NCBI GenBank assembly: GCA_031323845.1
Contig: JAVIYP010000007.1
Coordinates: forward strand, 1 to 64,000
DNA: 64,000 nucleotides
From: PUPG01 sp031323845
GTDB lineage: Bacteria > Bacteroidota > Bacteroidia > Bacteroidales > UBA7960
Direction: 5' to 3'
Position 1 is the stretch's first letter. Every line of letters begins with the position of its first letter. The notes below the pieces were generated by a model, which saw only the letters and a list, made by a program, of their open reading frames with translations, ran no database searches and had not been told where the DNA came from. The position numbers were made by a program, and so were the translations under genes. Below, in pieces: positions 1 to 9,277 of this stretch.

Positions 1-202
1 CGCCCAGGCTTGTCAGCGTTTCCGATGCTCCCCTGCCCTGAAAGACAGCACCAATAATAACAAAGATACTCGCTATCCAGGCAGCTTTGCGGAAACTGAT
101 CATGCGGGAGCCAACTGCTGTTCCGAAAATATTGGCAGCATCGTTGGACCCGAGAGACCATCCCAAAAGCAACCCGCTGGATAATAATACGAGAAACAAC
201 AT
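1..202 (-). CDS. Inorganic phosphate transporter, PiT family (N-terminal part; runs off the window)
   Basis: Only the first 67 codons lie in the window. Translation from the ATG at 202 gives a hydrophobic first helix followed by the PiT signature GSNDAANIFGTAVGSR and a second helix, the usual start of PiT/Pho-4 family phosphate permeases of the inner membrane. The ATG lies 12 nt past the stop of the DUF47 gene and in the same frame, so the two genes are cotranscribed and probably translationally linked. Pairing of a PiT permease with a PhoU-like DUF47 protein is common in bacteria and supports low-affinity metal-phosphate uptake under control of the upstream protein. The rest of the gene is outside the window. 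Confidence 0.85.
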   Translation of the reverse strand, partial: MLFLVLLSSGLLLGWSLGSNDAANIFGTAVGSRMISFRKAAWIASIFVIIGAVFQGRGASETLTSLG

Positions 203-214
203 GAATACCGTGTT

Positions 215-862
215 TTACATACTACGCTTAATCGCCATAATGTTAAGAAGGTCTGCAACCCTTTCGGCAGCATCCGACAACGTCTCAATATGCAAGGTAA
301 AATACCTCAGATGAATCTTTTCACTGAGCTTTGCGATAGGCAGCTCCTGAAATACGCGCCGCTTAATGGAGTCAGCCTGCTTGTCCGCCTCCTTTTCATA
401 CAAGTATACCCTGTGAATCTTCTCTTTTACTTCCTCAGGACTGCGGAAATACGCCCTGGCCGCCGGCACGACCGACTCAATGGCAGAGGTGCAAAGCTCT
501 GTAAGTTTCACAAGGTCCTGATTCAATTCAGCAGGAATCTTCGGAACTTCTACATCAAACTGAAACAAACTCTTTTTGGCCTGATCAATAATTCCGTCCA
601 GATCCTCGAGCAAACGCATGATGTCACCACGTAACTGCGGCATCAGCGACTGGGTGTACATAATGTTTTCAATCTTCCGGCGAAGAATATCAGCATCCGT
701 CTCAAGCGACGAAAGGGTCTTCAAATTATCTACAAACTTCTCACGGTTGCCGTAGAGATAGTTTTTTACGCCTTCCTTAAAAATAATTGCACCCTGATCG
801 ATCGTGTCCAAAAAAGAATCGATAAGCTGCATCGTTTTGTTGGCCTGTCTGAAAGCGATCAT
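215..862 (-). CDS. DUF47 family PhoU-like protein, probable regulator of the PiT transporter
   Basis: This 215-aa all-alpha protein has no signal peptide and matches the DUF47/PhoU-related family in length and pattern: an N-terminal segment with conserved acidic positions, a central LLEDLDGIIDQAKKSLF helix, and a C-terminal HIETLSDAAERVADLL helix of the type that in PhoU proteins carries metal-binding acidic residues. DUF47 proteins are cytoplasmic and are normally encoded directly before a PiT permease, as here (12-nt gap). Role inferred from context: modulation of phosphate flux through the downstream transporter. A consensus promoter lies about 40 bp upstream. Confidence 0.85.
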   Translation of the reverse strand: MIAFRQANKTMQLIDSFLDTIDQGAIIFKEGVKNYLYGNREKFVDNLKTLSSLETDADILRRKIENIMYTQSLMPQLRGDIMRLLEDLDGIIDQAKKSLFQFDVEVPKIPAELNQDLVKLTELCTSAIESVVPAARAYFRSPEEVKEKIHRVYLYEKEADKQADSIKRRVFQELPIAKLSEKIHLRYFTLHIETLSDAAERVADLLNIMAIKRSM

Positions 863-900
863 AATGATTTTGTTTTAAAATGTGCAAAAAAACACCCCGA

Positions 901-930
901 CAAATATAGGTAAATGTTTAACCAATACAA
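901..930 (-). promoter_or_regulatory. Bacteroidota-type promoter for the DUF47-PiT operon
   Basis: Read on the minus strand, 908-901 is TATATTTG, a full match to the -7 consensus TAnnTTTG. A TTG at 930-928 lies 19 bp upstream, the usual place of the -33 box (TTTG or TTG). The start codon of DUF47 is 39 bp downstream of the -7 box. Confidence 0.65.
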
Positions 931-1221
931 CAGGTTTTATGTTGGGGTATTAATTTACCAGAATCGTATTAATGTAGTGTTTTTTATTTTTTTATTCTCC
1001 TTATTTTATGTTTATTATATATTTTTAGATGTGTTCTTTTTTAACATTTAACTTGATACCTTACTTTTATGTAGTGTTTATGATAAGATATAATTTGTTC
1101 CTTTCAAGGTGTTTTATTTTGAAATCTAACACAACAATAGCCATTGAGACCCCATTCAGATCAAAAAAAAAATCAAAAAACCGAAAGGCTTATGTATATT
1201 CGCTGAAAGGCTAATGTATAG
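931..1221. other. AT-rich intergenic region between divergent operons
   Basis: This very AT-rich spacer separates the DUF47 operon from the helicase-nuclease gene. A 61-codon open frame from 1029 shows no family resemblance and biased composition and was not called. A near-consensus -7 box TATATTCG is at 1195-1202, 20 bp before the helicase ATG, without a clear -33 box. I see no RNA gene here. Confidence 0.4.
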
Positions 1222-4200
1222 ATGGTGATGCGAAATTTCCACGTTTATAAATCATCGGCGGGTAGCGGCAAAACCTATACCCTGGTTAAGGAATACCTTA
1301 AAATTGTACTCGTTGAGCCTTTTGCCGTAAGGAATATTTTGGCCATCACCTTTACGAACGCTGCAGCTGCCGAGATGAAAGAGCGCATCATAAAGGAGCT
1401 TGGGCAGATATCTTCTCTTGCGGAAAAACCTGACAACCAAAAAGCAAAACAGCTGCTGAAAACCATCACCGATGAATTAAGCCGTCACGGAAACCGCCCG
1501 CCATCAACCGATGTGTTGATTAAACATGCCGGTATCGCATTAACATACCTCATGCATCATTACGCTGATTTTTCGGTGAGCACCATTGATAGTTTCATGC
1601 ACAGGATTATCCGCACCTTTGCATTTGACCTGCGCCTACCCATGAACTTTAGCGTAGAGCTTGATGCAAAGGCCCTGCTGGATAAAGCAGTGGACATGCT
1701 GTTAAGCAACCTGGGCAAAGACGAAAGGCTGACAGAGCTGCTGATTTCCTATCTCATCAACCAAACCGACGCCGGAGAAGACATCCGCATAGAAAACAAA
1801 ATTGCCGGCATGGCCCGTACACTGACGGAAGAAGACAGCGCCGAGTATGTACAACGGATACGGCAATGCTCCCTGCCTGATTTCGGGAAAACAGCTTCCA
1901 GACTAAAAAAAGAAGTACAGGAATTTGAACACGTTATTGTGCAAGAAGCCGGAAGTGCGTTATCGCTCATCCAGGAAAAAAACCTAAGCATGTCTGACTT
2001 TTATCAGACATCCAGGGGTATATACGCCTACTTCCGACATCTTGCAAACAGGAACATAATCGACAAAATTGAGCCGAACCAGGCTGTGGTGGATACTGTC
2101 GGGAACGACAAATGGTATTCAGGAAAATGCAGCAAGGATGCTCAAAACAGCATTGACGAGATCAAAGCTTTACTTACCCGGCATTACAATGCCATACAGC
2201 ATCATGCTCAAAAGGAGCTGCAAGGCTATCTTAACAAACGAGCCGTATGGCAGAACATTTACCCGCTGGCTGTCCTCAATGAGGTCGAGCAGATGCTGGA
2301 AGAGGTTAAGACCGAAAACGTATTGCTGCATATTTCCGATTTTAACAAGCGTATCAGCACCATTGTCCGTGAAGAGCCCGTGCCTTTCCTGTACGAGCGC
2401 CTCGGTGAACGCTACAGGCATTTTATGATTGATGAGTTTCAGGACACCTCTTCCCTGCAATGGCAAAACCTGCTGCCCCTGCTTGAAAACGGATTGGCAT
2501 CAGGGCATTTAAGCCTGGTGGTTGGCGACGGGAAACAGGCTATTTACCGCTTCCGGAATGGCGATGTTGAACAGTTTACCAGGCTGCCAAGGTTAACCGG
2601 CGACATCAAAGGACCGGAAAGAACCGGGTGGGAAACCACGCTGAAAAACAATTATCACAAAGAGCCTCTCAGCGTCAACTGGCGCTCGGCACCGGCAATC
2701 ATTGAATTCAACAATTCGTTTTTTGCCCACTCCAGCCTCGCCCTTTCAGATAAATTGAAGCCGGTATATGACGATGTGGCCCAGGAAAAAAGTTCGGAAT
2801 CACCAGAGGGCCTTGTACGTGTGAAATTTCTTGAAGCAACCGAAGACCGAGCGCTGCCGGAAGTGATGATCGACAATGTGCTTTCCGTCATAAGAGAATG
2901 CCAGGATGTTGGCCATCCCCTGAGCGACATTACCGTGCTCTGCCGGGCAAATAAGGAGGCAAGCATGGTAGCGGGCGCGCTGCTGGCGCAAAACATCCCT
3001 GTAATTTCAGCCGAATCCCTGCTGTTAAGCCATTCAAAAGAGGTAGGTTTCTTTATTGCACTCCTTAGGCTGCTGAACAACCCCGGCGATAAAATCTCAG
3101 CCGTTGAAGTGCTGGGCTTTCTTCTTGAAGAAGGAATAGTAACCAGGCCGGGCACCTTGCATGAATGCCTCAGGGCAACCGGGATATACGCTGATAGAGG
3201 TGGGAAAGCGGCTGATGACCTCCACCCTGCCCTCGAAAACATGATGCAAACAAACGGCGTTATGTTTTCTTTCAGATCCTTTACGCACCAGAACATCTAT
3301 GACACTTGCGAAAGCATTCTCAGGTTGTTCTTTGCCAGCGAAGAGCCACCCAATCCCTTCGTGGCTTTTTTTATGGATGCTGTGTACGATTTTTCTGAAC
3401 AAAACATGATGTCGTACGGTGATTTCATCAGCTGGTGGGAAGAACAGGGCAGCAAATACTCCATTGTGGTGCCGGAGGGTGTTGAAGCCGTACAGGTGAT
3501 GACGGTACATAAATCAAAAGGCCTTCAGTTTCCGGTGGTGATCTGTCCGTTTGCCCATCAGTCGGTGAAAGGGCCTACCAAACAGGGTTTCTGGATCAGC
3601 GGAGAAGAAGCCGGTGTTCAGGAACTCCCCGCAGCATGGCTTACCATGAGCAGGAAATCGCTTGCAGGAACCTCCTTTGAACATCTTTATGATGAAGAAA
3701 TGGAGAAAAGCTTCCTGGATATGCTGAATATTGCCTATGTAGCTTTTACCAGACCATCACAAAAACTTTTCATCCTGACAAAATCAGAAAAAAAATACAT
3801 CAACCGGGCATTAAACACCCTGCTGAAAAACTTCCTGGAACATTCGGGCAGGTGGCAGGACGGCAGTAACGACTATGAATTCGGCATGTTTGAACCCACC
3901 TCCGCAAGCCGGAGACCTGCCGCATTGCCACCAGACCGCTTCCGCAGCCTGATCAGCAGGCCCTGGCACCAAAGCCTGCGCATGAAGTCGCACCATATGG
4001 AAAGAAGCATCGTACTGGAAAAAGACGATGCCCTGGAGCGTGGAAACCTTCTGCACAGGGTGATGGAACAGATCATTTCGGCGGAAGACGTAGAAGCTGT
4101 TTTGCAACATCACCTCAACAACGGCGAAATTACCGAAGAAATCAGAAACGAGTGGTTGAAAAAGATCAACGAGCTGATCGCCAGACCCGAAATTGCGCCA

Positions 4201-4449
4201 TGCTTTGTTCCCGGCGTAACACTGAAGCGTGAAGCAGGAATGTTTGATGCCGGCGGGCAGTTTTACCGGCCCGATCGTGTTGTGTTTTTTGACCATGAAT
4301 GTGTGGTCATTGATTACAAAACCGGAAAAGCATACAGGAAACACAAGGAACAGATCAACACATATTCATATATCTTAAAATCAATGGGATATCCTAACGT
4401 AAAGAAGTTTATTCTCTACCTTGATCAGAACATTATAGAAACAGTCTAA
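1222..4449 (+). CDS. UvrD-type helicase fused to a RecB-like nuclease (AddA/RecB family)
   Basis: This 1075-aa cytoplasmic protein has superfamily 1A helicase motifs in order: Walker A SSAGSGKT (11-18), motif Ia ITFTNAAAAEMKER, Walker B IDEFQDTS (403-410), motif III VGDGKQAIYRFR, motif IV NWRS, motif V TVHKSKG (761-767) and motif VI AYVAFTRP. A C-terminal PD-(D/E)xK nuclease domain carries RPDRV and the IDYKTG core (around D1031-K1033). This layout matches AddA/RecB subunits that process double-strand breaks for RecA loading. In Bacteroidota such proteins are often paired with a second PD-(D/E)xK (AddB-like) gene. None is present in the window; the next gene starts the formate dehydrogenase operon. 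The start is the first of two nearby ATGs (1222, 1228). Confidence 0.88.
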   Translation: MVMRNFHVYKSSAGSGKTYTLVKEYLKIVLVEPFAVRNILAITFTNAAAAEMKERIIKELGQISSLAEKPDNQKAKQLLKTITDELSRHGNRPPSTDVLIKHAGIALTYLMHHYADFSVSTIDSFMHRIIRTFAFDLRLPMNFSVELDAKALLDKAVDMLLSNLGKDERLTELLISYLINQTDAGEDIRIENKIAGMARTLTEEDSAEYVQRIRQCSLPDFGKTASRLKKEVQEFEHVIVQEAGSALSLIQEKNLSMSDFYQTSRGIYAYFRHLANRNIIDKIEPNQAVVDTVGNDKWYSGKCSKDAQNSIDEIKALLTRHYNAIQHHAQKELQGYLNKRAVWQNIYPLAVLNEVEQMLEEVKTENVLLHISDFNKRISTIVREEPVPFLYERLGERYRHFMIDEFQDTSSLQWQNLLPLLENGLASGHLSLVVGDGKQAIYRFRNGDVEQFTRLPRLTGDIKGPERTGWETTLKNNYHKEPLSVNWRSAPAIIEFNNSFFAHSSLALSDKLKPVYDDVAQEKSSESPEGLVRVKFLEATEDRALPEVMIDNVLSVIRECQDVGHPLSDITVLCRANKEASMVAGALLAQNIPVISAESLLLSHSKEVGFFIALLRLLNNPGDKISAVEVLGFLLEEGIVTRPGTLHECLRATGIYADRGGKAADDLHPALENMMQTNGVMFSFRSFTHQNIYDTCESILRLFFASEEPPNPFVAFFMDAVYDFSEQNMMSYGDFISWWEEQGSKYSIVVPEGVEAVQVMTVHKSKGLQFPVVICPFAHQSVKGPTKQGFWISGEEAGVQELPAAWLTMSRKSLAGTSFEHLYDEEMEKSFLDMLNIAYVAFTRPSQKLFILTKSEKKYINRALNTLLKNFLEHSGRWQDGSNDYEFGMFEPTSASRRPAALPPDRFRSLISRPWHQSLRMKSHHMERSIVLEKDDALERGNLLHRVMEQIISAEDVEAVLQHHLNNGEITEEIRNEWLKKINELIARPEIAPCFVPGVTLKREAGMFDAGGQFYRPDRVVFFDHECVVIDYKTGKAYRKHKEQINTYSYILKSMGYPNVKKFILYLDQNIIETV

Positions 4450-4584
4450 ATAAAAACTGCTGTTTTTCAAGCCATTGACAAGGGGGCAAAGCGTATTTTC
4501 TGAACAATTATTTGTATTTTGCACTCCATAAAAGCTGTTCATCCCCTGGTGCAAGCAGCACATTTTTTATCAACCCTTGAGCTT

Positions 4585-5049
4585 ATGTCAACACAAAACA
4601 TCCTCAAACAGTTTGAGCCAAAGCAGGAGTATCTGCTGGAGATTCTTCACGCCCTGCAGGACAATCACCCGCAGCATTACCTTACGGACGAAGCGCTTGA
4701 AACCACTGCGCAATACCTGAAGCTGACCAAAAGCGGGGTTTATGGTGTGGCCACCTATTACAGCATGTTCAGCCTGAAGCCCCGCGGCAGGTATATCATC
4801 CGGGTATGCGTTTCTCCTGTTTGCGAACTGCTGAAAGTCAATGATGTTTTGGTATGTTTACATCAGGAGTTGGGTGTCAAAACCGGGGAAACTACGCCCT
4901 GCGGACTGTTTACGCTCGAAGTGTCGGAGTGCCTTGGACAATGCCAGGAGGCTCCGTCAATGATGATCAACCACGAGGTCTATAACCACCTGACTCCGGA
5001 AAAAATCAAAACAGTCCTGGATCATTACAGAAAGGACAATGGTCGTTAG
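4585..5049 (+). CDS. NuoE-like 24-kDa [2Fe-2S] subunit of NAD-linked formate dehydrogenase
   Basis: The start was placed at the ATG at 4585 (154 aa). An upstream in-frame start would add 22 residues with no family resemblance. The protein has the thioredoxin-like [2Fe-2S] fold of NuoE/FdsG/HndA, with ligands C75-x4-C80 and C116-x3-C120 and the family segments YGVATYYSMF and ECLGQC. It passes electrons between the flavin subunit and the other iron-sulfur clusters. It is the first gene of a three-gene cluster with a NuoF-like flavoprotein (60 bp downstream) and a molybdopterin formate dehydrogenase. The cluster lacks the membrane and proton-pumping subunits of complex I, so this is a soluble complex and not Nuo. 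Confidence 0.88.
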   Translation: MSTQNILKQFEPKQEYLLEILHALQDNHPQHYLTDEALETTAQYLKLTKSGVYGVATYYSMFSLKPRGRYIIRVCVSPVCELLKVNDVLVCLHQELGVKTGETTPCGLFTLEVSECLGQCQEAPSMMINHEVYNHLTPEKIKTVLDHYRKDNGR

Positions 5050-5109
5050 ACCAACCGCTTGCCTGATATACAGTTTGTATTTTTTATACCAGAAACCGCA
5101 TCAACAGTC

Positions 5110-6351
5110 ATGATTAAAGAAAACAGGATATTGCTCAGGAATGCCGGTGTTATCAATCCGGAAAACATGGACGAATACATTTCGGCGGGTGGTTACAAGG
5201 CCTTACAGAAGGCCTTGAAGATGCAGCCGGAGGCGGTAATTGACGAATTACAGGCGTCCGGGCTGCGGGGTCGCGGGGGTGCCGGTTTCCCCACCGGGAT
5301 GAAGCAGAATTTCACCAGCAAAGGCTGCATGGATTGTCCGCAGCGCTATGTGGTGGTGAATGCCGACGAGGGTGAGCCCGGAACATTCAAGGATCGTGTC
5401 ATCATGGAACAGGACCCGCACCTATACCTCGAAGGCACCATCATTTCGGCGTATGCGATACAGGCCACCAGGGGTTACATTTACATCAGGGGTGAGTATT
5501 ACCCGTCGATCCATAAAACCAGAAAAGCCATTGAGGATGCCTATGCACGAGGGTTTCTGGGGAAGAACATTCTGGGTTCGGGTTTTGATTTTGATGTTGA
5601 AATTAAGCTTGGCGCCGGGTCTTATCTCTGCGGAGAAGAGCTCACCATGCTTGAGTCGCTCGAGGGAAAGCGGGGCAACCCGCGCATCAAACCACCCTTC
5701 CCGGCGGAAAAGGGGCTCTTTGGCATGCCCACACTGGTAAACAATGTGGAAACCCTGGCCAACATCCCCTTCATCGTGTTCCAGGGCAAAGACCGCTATC
5801 GCCGGCTTGGCACGGAGGATTCACCGGGAACAAAAATCTTTACCATCAGCGGACAAGTGAATAAGCCCGGACATTATGAAGTGGAACTGGGTGTCACGCT
5901 GCGCCAGTTAATAGATGATCTGGCCGGCGGCATGCCGGAGGGTAAACGTTTTAAAGCAGCCCTGCTCGGTGGGGCTGCCGGCACTTTTGTTGACAGCAGC
6001 CTGCTGGATGTACCCATGACTTATGACCAGCTGAGTGCAAAGGGTGCCACACTCGGGTCCGGTGCCGTGATCATCATGGCCGAAGGAGATTCGGTTTATG
6101 ATGTCCTGCAAAACTGCCTGCGCTTCTTCAAGCATGAAAGCTGCGGCAAGTGTGTGCCATGCCGTGTTGGAACAAGCCTTTTGGTGAAAAAGGGTGAAAC
6201 ATTGCCAAACAACACAGGGAAGAAACCCCTGCTCCTGCAGGAAATGCTTGCGGAGTCGGAACTGATGGCCAGAACATCGCTCTGCCCCCTGGGACAAAGT
6301 CCCGTTTTACCGGTTAAATCAGCTATTCAATATTTCTCCAACGAACTATAA
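5110..6351 (+). CDS. NuoF-like NADH/FMN-binding subunit of formate dehydrogenase
   Basis: This 413-aa flavoprotein starts at the ATG at 5110; a TTG 51 nt upstream would add residues without homology. Motifs are the NADH/FMN-binding GRGGAGFP (54-61), NADEGEPGTFKDR, the glycine-rich GAGSYLCGEE, and the [4Fe-4S] ligands C345-x2-C348-x2-C351 and C392 (SCGKCVPC and LCPLG). It should exchange electrons with NAD(H), the acceptor side of the formate dehydrogenase complex. Compared with HydB/HytB proteins of bifurcating hydrogenases it lacks the N-terminal thioredoxin-like domain and the C-terminal 2x[4Fe-4S] ferredoxin domain, so it resembles plain NuoF/FdsB. A 76-bp gap separates it from the catalytic subunit gene. 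Confidence 0.9.
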   Translation: MIKENRILLRNAGVINPENMDEYISAGGYKALQKALKMQPEAVIDELQASGLRGRGGAGFPTGMKQNFTSKGCMDCPQRYVVVNADEGEPGTFKDRVIMEQDPHLYLEGTIISAYAIQATRGYIYIRGEYYPSIHKTRKAIEDAYARGFLGKNILGSGFDFDVEIKLGAGSYLCGEELTMLESLEGKRGNPRIKPPFPAEKGLFGMPTLVNNVETLANIPFIVFQGKDRYRRLGTEDSPGTKIFTISGQVNKPGHYEVELGVTLRQLIDDLAGGMPEGKRFKAALLGGAAGTFVDSSLLDVPMTYDQLSAKGATLGSGAVIIMAEGDSVYDVLQNCLRFFKHESCGKCVPCRVGTSLLVKKGETLPNNTGKKPLLLQEMLAESELMARTSLCPLGQSPVLPVKSAIQYFSNEL

Positions 6352-6427
6352 TACACCTTCACAAGCTGGTGTAACTCCATGACCAAAACGCCAAACTACC
6401 AGGAAGTTCAATCAAACCAAACATAAA

Positions 6428-9154
6428 ATGGCCAAAAACATCACACTAACCATTGACAATAAAAAGATCACTGCTCCCGAAGGGGCCAACCTGCTGCAGG
6501 TAGCCAAAGATAACGGGATTGCCATACCCCACTTATGTTATCACAAAAAGCTAAGCCCCACAGGTGCATGCCGTCTGTGTATCGTAAAGATCAAAGACAT
6601 GCGTGGTCTCATCGCCTCCTGTGCCGTAAAGGTCAGCAATGACATGCAGGTAACGGCGTTTGATGAGGAGCTCGAAGATGCCCGAAGATATTTGCTTGAC
6701 TATCTGCTCTCTGAACATAACGAAGAATACGATGGCAGCTATACGGATGAATTCAGGGAGCTAATCATCAGGTATGGCCTTGACGATAAGGAGAACCGCC
6801 GCTTCCCCTCCATCTGGAAAGAACTTGGCTACCCAAAAGACGAAAGCAGTCCGGTGCTCTCCTATGATGGCGCCAAGTGCATTAAATGTTTCCGGTGTAT
6901 CAAAGGTTGCGACGAGGTGCAGGGAAAAAATGTGTTATCGTTTGCCAGCAGGGGCATTACCTCTCACATCATTGGAGGGCTCAACAACTGGGGTGACAGC
7001 GAGTGCGACGGCTGCGGTGAATGCATCCAGCTTTGTCCTACGGGTGCTATCGTTGAAAAGCCCCATCGTGCCGGGATCAACCTGGACAATGCATTGCGAA
7101 AGGTTCGGACAACCTGTCCTTACTGCGGTGTGGGCTGCCAGCTCGATCTGCTGGTGCAGGGAAATAAAATAGTACGCAGTAACGGGGCAGAGGGGGTAAG
7201 TCCCAACGATGGCCGTCTCTGTGTAAAAGGACGCTTTGGTTATGATTATGTCAATCATCCCGACCGTCTTACCACACCCCTGATTAAAAAAGAAGGCAGG
7301 TTTGTGAAGGCCAGCTGGGATGAAGCCCTTGACCTGATTGCCACAAAGTTCAGTGAGATTAAAGCCAGGTACGGCAGCAAAGCCCTGGCCGGCTACGCCT
7401 CCGCTAAAACCACCAACGAGGATAATTACTTGTTTATGAAGCTGGTGCGACTGGTGTTTGGTAACAACAATGTGGACTACTGCACACGGCTCTGTCATGC
7501 CTCCACGGTTACAGCCATGTTGCGTTCTCTCGGCGACGGAGCCGGAAGCAATTCCATAGAAGATTATGAAAACAGCGACTGCATACTGGTCACCGGAAAC
7601 AACATGATTGAAACCCATCCGGTTACAGCAACTTTTGTGAAATATGCCGTGCAGCGCAAAGGGTCAAAAGTCATCATCATCGATCCGAAATGGACTCCTC
7701 TCGTTAAGGATGCCCATATCTGGCTTCAGCCACGCCTTGGAACAGACGTGGCGCTGCTGAACGGTATGATCAGGGTTATTATTAAAGAGAACCTTATCAA
7801 TAAGGATTTTATTGAGAAGCGTGTTGATGGCGGGATGAAGTCGTTTGAAGCACTGAAGGAGCTGAGCGAAAAATACACGCCCGCCTATGTGGAGGAGGTG
7901 ACCGGTGTGCCCTCGGCACTCATGACAGAGGCTGCCAGAATTTACGCACAGGCGCAACGTCCACTGATAGCAACAGGCATGGGCTACAGCCAGCAGGTTA
8001 CCGGAACACATAATGTCTTCTGCCTGATCAACATGATGCTGATAACGGGCCAGATAGGCCGGCCGGGTGCAGGCCTGAATCCGCCCCGAGGACAAAATAA
8101 CGTGCAGGGTGTATCTGACGTCGGGGCATCACCTTTCACCTATCCCGGCTATATTTCTGTTGAAGATGAAGAAAACCGGCGCAGGGTGGCGAAAATTTGG
8201 AATGTAGCCTTCGAAGAGCTGGATGGCCACAAAGGCCTGTCAACCGTTGAAATCATGCAGGCAGCCTATGACGGTACCATCAAAGGCATGTATATCATGG
8301 GAGAGAATCCTATGCTTACCGATCCCAACCTGAATCATACGGAGGAAGCCATCAAAAAGCTCGAATTTCTTGTGGTACAAGACATCTTTCCTACCGAGAC
8401 CACGCCTTATGCCGACGTTATTCTTCCGGCCACTGCCTTTGCTGAAACAGAAGGCACCTATGTTAACAGTGACCGGCGCGTGCTGCGTGTGCGGAAAGCC
8501 GTTGACCCGCCCGGTGAAGCGCGTCAGGACTGGGAAATCGTGGCTGAGATCGCCCGGCGCATGGGGAAGCCGCTGGGCACATACCAACATGAAGAAGACA
8601 TCTGGAACGAAATTGCCCGGGCTGCACCGATCTTTGCCGGTATTTCCTATGACAGACTGGAAGAACAGGGCATTCAGTGGCCGTGCCCCAACAAAAAACA
8701 CCCCGGGACCGCCACCCTGTTCGAAGAAAAGTTCAACACCCCTAACGGACTGGGGAAGCTTCACCCTGTTGACTATGCCGAACAAAGCGAAAAAGCGGAC
8801 GCACAATACCCGCTGATCCTTAATTCGGGCAGGATACTTTACCAGTATCACAGTTCCACCATGTCGCGACGCAACAAAAGCCTTACGGATTTTGCCAACG
8901 AAGCTTATGTGCTGATGCATCCTGAAGATGCAGACAAATACGGGTTTGCCGATGGCCAGTCCGTAAAGATCTCTTCCAGGAGGGGTGAGATAAGTTCGGT
9001 GCTCCGTATCAGCACGGAGGTGCTGCAGGGCGAGCTCTTCATGCCCTTCCACTATGCCGAGGCTCCGGTAAACAAACTGACGCGCGATGAACTCGATCCC
9101 TACTCCAAAATTGCTCCGTTCAAGTTGTCGGCCGTAAAGGTAGAGCACATGTAA
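6428..9154 (+). CDS. Formate dehydrogenase alpha subunit, molybdopterin and Fe-S containing, Cys type
   Basis: This 908-aa protein oxidises formate to CO2. Domain order: [2Fe-2S] ferredoxin (C37, C48, C51, C65); a linker; two ferredoxin-type [4Fe-4S] motifs (C151/154/157/161 and C193/196/199/203); the formate dehydrogenase [4Fe-4S] site C230-x2-C233-x3-C237...C265; then the bis-MGD catalytic and C-terminal molydopterin-binding domains. The metal ligand is a cysteine (C356, RLCHAS) followed by H357, where E. coli FdhF has selenocysteine. No in-frame UGA is present. The linker keeps His97, but the three cysteines that bind the NuoG-type His-Cys3 cluster are Tyr101, Ser104 and Arg110. With the two upstream genes it forms a soluble NAD-linked complex. 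FdhD and cofactor genes are not in the window. Confidence 0.93.
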   Translation: MAKNITLTIDNKKITAPEGANLLQVAKDNGIAIPHLCYHKKLSPTGACRLCIVKIKDMRGLIASCAVKVSNDMQVTAFDEELEDARRYLLDYLLSEHNEEYDGSYTDEFRELIIRYGLDDKENRRFPSIWKELGYPKDESSPVLSYDGAKCIKCFRCIKGCDEVQGKNVLSFASRGITSHIIGGLNNWGDSECDGCGECIQLCPTGAIVEKPHRAGINLDNALRKVRTTCPYCGVGCQLDLLVQGNKIVRSNGAEGVSPNDGRLCVKGRFGYDYVNHPDRLTTPLIKKEGRFVKASWDEALDLIATKFSEIKARYGSKALAGYASAKTTNEDNYLFMKLVRLVFGNNNVDYCTRLCHASTVTAMLRSLGDGAGSNSIEDYENSDCILVTGNNMIETHPVTATFVKYAVQRKGSKVIIIDPKWTPLVKDAHIWLQPRLGTDVALLNGMIRVIIKENLINKDFIEKRVDGGMKSFEALKELSEKYTPAYVEEVTGVPSALMTEAARIYAQAQRPLIATGMGYSQQVTGTHNVFCLINMMLITGQIGRPGAGLNPPRGQNNVQGVSDVGASPFTYPGYISVEDEENRRRVAKIWNVAFEELDGHKGLSTVEIMQAAYDGTIKGMYIMGENPMLTDPNLNHTEEAIKKLEFLVVQDIFPTETTPYADVILPATAFAETEGTYVNSDRRVLRVRKAVDPPGEARQDWEIVAEIARRMGKPLGTYQHEEDIWNEIARAAPIFAGISYDRLEEQGIQWPCPNKKHPGTATLFEEKFNTPNGLGKLHPVDYAEQSEKADAQYPLILNSGRILYQYHSSTMSRRNKSLTDFANEAYVLMHPEDADKYGFADGQSVKISSRRGEISSVLRISTEVLQGELFMPFHYAEAPVNKLTRDELDPYSKIAPFKLSAVKVEHM

Positions 9155-9277
9155 AGCTGCTCACCCTCTTAAGTTGACAAGTCCAGGAATGACGTGCAAC
9201 GGCGGGACAACAACCGGGTGCCAGGTTCAACGTATGCCGATCCCTATACACTGCGCCAGAAGGCACTTTATGCTGCA

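Noticed and set aside
1029..1214. 61-codon ORF before the helicase-nuclease gene
   Set aside because: Extremely AT-rich, no start context, and it ends just before the real gene. Probably chance.
7481..7498. Possible selenocysteine formate dehydrogenase
   Set aside because: The active-site codon is TGT (Cys356). No in-frame TGA is present, so no selenocysteine is needed.
8240..9148. 302-codon minus-strand ORF opposite the formate dehydrogenase gene
   Set aside because: It is an antisense shadow of a gene with clear domains. Several similar long frames lie opposite sprA, malQ and tldD and were dismissed for the same reason.
4585..9154. Complex I (nuoEFG) operon
   Set aside because: There are no other nuo genes, and the third protein has the formate dehydrogenase Cys-His active site and full bis-MGD domains.
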